Of a stretch of 16,509 nucleotides of DNA, positions 14,501 through 16,509 are shown piece by piece. The position numbers and the translations under genes are program-made. This DNA comes from Patescibacteria group bacterium UBA6263 (lineage in GTDB: Bacteria > Patescibacteriota > Gracilibacteria > Absconditabacterales > Absconditicoccaceae). Below the pieces are notes generated by a model. It ran no database searches. It was not told where the DNA came from and saw only the letters and a list, made by a program, of their open reading frames with translations. Where the stretch lies: the NCBI GenBank assembly GCA_002441085.1, contig DJVF01000040.1:4929-21437 (forward strand), written 5' to 3'. The number at the start of each line of letters is the position of its first letter. Positions within the stretch are counted from its first letter, which is position 1.

Positions 14501-15791
14501 TATTTCAAGTTATGACTTGTGTCTCAGCTTGATTGATTGTAGAAAATGAGATGATGAATTTGTCTTTTCTGGATGACAAGATATGGGATTTTCTTTTGAA
14601 TACCCTGAATATAAAAAGTATATTCTCAATCTAGATATAGAAGATAAATATGCTAATGCTGCTAATAAAAAATGGCCTATTGATGTAGTCTCTGGATTCA
14701 AAAAATCTGATGATATTGAAATATTGTCTTTGCCTGAAATGTTTGATTCTGAAACTGGGAAAGAAATTTTTGTATGAAATAGTTTGAAAAATTCAGTTTT
14801 GTTTTATATATATTATGGATGAGAGAGTGAATGTTATGTAGATAAAGATATTATTTTGGACTCAGATGGTGATGGTAATCCAGCTAATGATAATGATTTT
14901 TTGTGTAATGAATCAAAAATGATTGAATATACTCCTTTGTATCAATCTACGATAGGAAGAGTATTTTATAAGATGGGAGATCAAAAACAGTTATCTAAAG
15001 ATTTTACTGTCAGTTTTTTGGATATGTCATTGAATCTGGATGATGAAACTAATTTGTTGTATCAGGATCTGATGAAACTGATAAACTGAATAGATATTTC
15101 AAAACCTGAAAATAAATGATTAAAATCTTTGTTGGTAAATTTGCAACAGGATTTGTTGTATCCTGCTAATGTCAAATCTAATTTAGTTGCTGTACAAAGT
15201 TATGTGAGAGATAATAAAATTATATTGGATACTAAACAAGCTGAATTATATGATTCTATAGTAGATAGACTGCAAAATAGAGCATCAGTGGCTGCTATGT
15301 GAGGAACTGAATATGATCAATACAAAGCTGAGATATTGGATATAATTCCTTTTTCTATGAGAGGACAAATAGATAGTATGTTTGCTCAATTTGAGTCTGT
15401 AGTATCAGACTTTGCTAGTTGAGCCACTCAACAAGACGAAAGAAAAATTATCTTAAATCAGATTTTGTCTACTATAGGTAGTAAAGTAGTTGTATTGGAA
15501 GATTGACAAGAGTTAGCTCCTGATCAGATAGATTCTATAGATATGGAAATGTTTGTGATACCAAGTATGTGTAATATTATGGCTTATTATAGTATACCTA
15601 GTGAAAAATGTTCTACACAGGATTTTAAAGAAATACCTAGCTGAGTCCCTGTCGAGTCTCAATGAATGAATAAAATAGTAAGGATATTACTTTGGGCTCT
15701 TGGAGTCTTGGTTGGATGATTTGTGGTTGTGATAGCAATATTTGCAATTAAATCTAAACTGACAAAGTCTGATGAAAGTGAAGAAATTTAA
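11547..15791 (+). CDS. giant PKD-domain surface protein, anchored at both ends
   Basis: Encodes 1414 residues with roughly fifty in-frame TGAs, stop TAA. A membrane helix near the N-terminus (about 13-36) and another at 1378-1401 followed by an acidic tail (KSDESEEI) bracket a long extracellular part. Several PKD/Ig-like units can be seen: PAPLTVTFDARAS (about 160-172) with a YTFDNPGNYVIHLTV end; STIFSFDSS with KPGSYVVKLTVEDS; FVLDASLSSDLDD; FGDGE (573-577) with VYKKVGVYNVKLEVADANG; and EIGDEVTFDV with YDFDGDGIYD. Two calcium-loop-like acidic motifs occur, DFDGDGIYD (909-917) and DSDGDGNPANDND (1105-1117). The last 270 residues before the helix are helical and unlike PKD. The likely role is adhesion or envelope scaffolding. 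It is followed after 21 bp by a partner gene. Loss of standard-code continuity explains why it looks like many fragments. Confidence 0.92.
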
Positions 15792-15812
15792 TTTATTTTT
15801 TAATTGGCTGTT

Positions 15813-16509
15813 ATGTCTGGAGACGTTTTTGATCAAAATCGATGATTGAATAAACAAGAAGAAAGGGATTTTCTCAAACAATGAGATATTGACCAGATAA
15901 AACAAGAGGTTTGATGAGATGTTCAGAAATTAGAAAAAACAATAATAACAAATTATCATAGTGAGAATTTTGATAAAATTGGAGAACAAGAAATAGCTCA
16001 AATAAAAAATGTGGTTTGAGAAGATTTTTATAATCAAAACAAAAATTTGAAAAATGGTTGAGCTGAATGAATATCAGCTTTGCAGATATTGGCTATCAAA
16101 TGTGTAGATATATTGAACTGAGAAGAAGTAAAAAATATTTTGAAAAGCAAATATATATCATCTTGGCCAGTAGATGGGATTTTGGGCCCCAATACTTTGT
16201 ATATGCTCAAAGAAATATCCAAAACTGATTTGTGATGAGATCCAATCCCAGAGTGGAATGGTGTGATTGATAATAATCTTTTGAATAAAATGTTGAATAT
16301 TTGTGGAATACAAAAAGATTGAACAGACGATGAAATTGGAAAAAAAGAAATTAAGTCGGAAAAAATAGTTCCTGTGATTGAAGAATTACCTGTAAAACAG
16401 ATTTCAAAAGAATCGGTAGAAGAATCGCCAAAAAATCAAGAAGAAATAGTTGAACCTGAAATTGAGGGTGAAATAGAAAGTGATTTTGTTCCTATTGATT
16501 GAAGTCAAC
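15813..16509 (+). CDS. partial protein with peptidoglycan-binding-like domain
   Basis: At least 232 residues, open to the window edge; TGA read as Gly. There is no signal peptide: it starts MSGDVFDQNRGLNKQEERDF, with charged helical sequence up to about 80. Residues 88-136 (SALQILAIKCVDIL...PVDGILGPNTLYMLKEI) carry the 'DGxxGPxT' signature of PG_binding_1-type domains. A second, weaker unit may follow (EWNGVIDNNLLNKMLNICG, 147-165). The sequence then becomes a Glu/Lys/Pro-rich linker (about 168-225), so a further domain probably lies beyond the window. It is separated from the PKD-protein gene by only 21 bp on the same strand, so the two are very likely co-transcribed. Lack of a visible export signal is odd for a wall-binding protein; the fold may serve protein-protein contact instead. 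Confidence 0.85.

Overview
The window is AT-rich bacterial DNA that reads sensibly only if TGA is a glycine codon (translation table 25). Under the standard code every gene breaks at TGA. With TGA read as Gly, ten complete genes and one partial gene open up with no frameshifts, and all ten complete genes end in TAA. The conserved glycines of TsaD, a SlyD-type FKBP and PKD domains fall exactly on TGA. This, with low GC and leaders lacking clear Shine-Dalgarno sequences, points to the Candidate Phyla Radiation lineages Absconditabacteria (SR1) or Gracilibacteria (BD1-5). I cannot separate these two from sequence alone.

Layout. (1) 1-5150 is a cell-surface region built from two divergent pairs of secreted proteins set in repeat-rich spacers. 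On the minus strand are two paralogous beta-rich, single-pass membrane proteins (357-1121 and 1151-2158). They look like the DUF916/WxL-interacting family and share a four-cysteine pattern. On the plus strand are two small secreted proteins (3148-3714 and 4407-4955) that look like WxL-type surface domains. The gene at 3148 has a near-consensus promoter, a palindrome over its -35 box, a strong bias to GGT glycine codons, and 5' and 3' untranslated regions that can pair over 24 nt. (2) 5161-6240 (minus) is tsaD, with a palindromic repeat inserted in frame. (3) 6376-8271 (plus) is a divergent DHH-like phosphoesterase candidate with a C-terminal S1 domain. (4) 8523-11276 (minus) runs SlyD-like FKBP, PH-like membrane protein, Wzx-type flippase, all on one strand. 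(5) 11547-16509 (plus) is an operon of a 1414-residue PKD-domain surface protein anchored at both ends and a partial protein with a peptidoglycan-binding-like domain.

The intergenic DNA is mostly dispersed, hairpin-forming repeats. They include a 179-bp family with compensatory hairpin changes, a palindromic family ending in GTCATTGCGAG/CTCGCAATGAC, CCTGCCT...AGGCAGG palindromes, and a 79-bp element whose second copy carries a 138-bp MITE-like insertion flanked by TA. No rRNA, tRNA, CRISPR array or transposase gene was seen.

The common theme is the envelope: secreted and membrane-tethered beta proteins, a folding helper, a polysaccharide flippase and a large adhesin-like protein. The most original signals are the WxL-like system in a UGA=Gly bacterium and the transcript with self-complementary ends.
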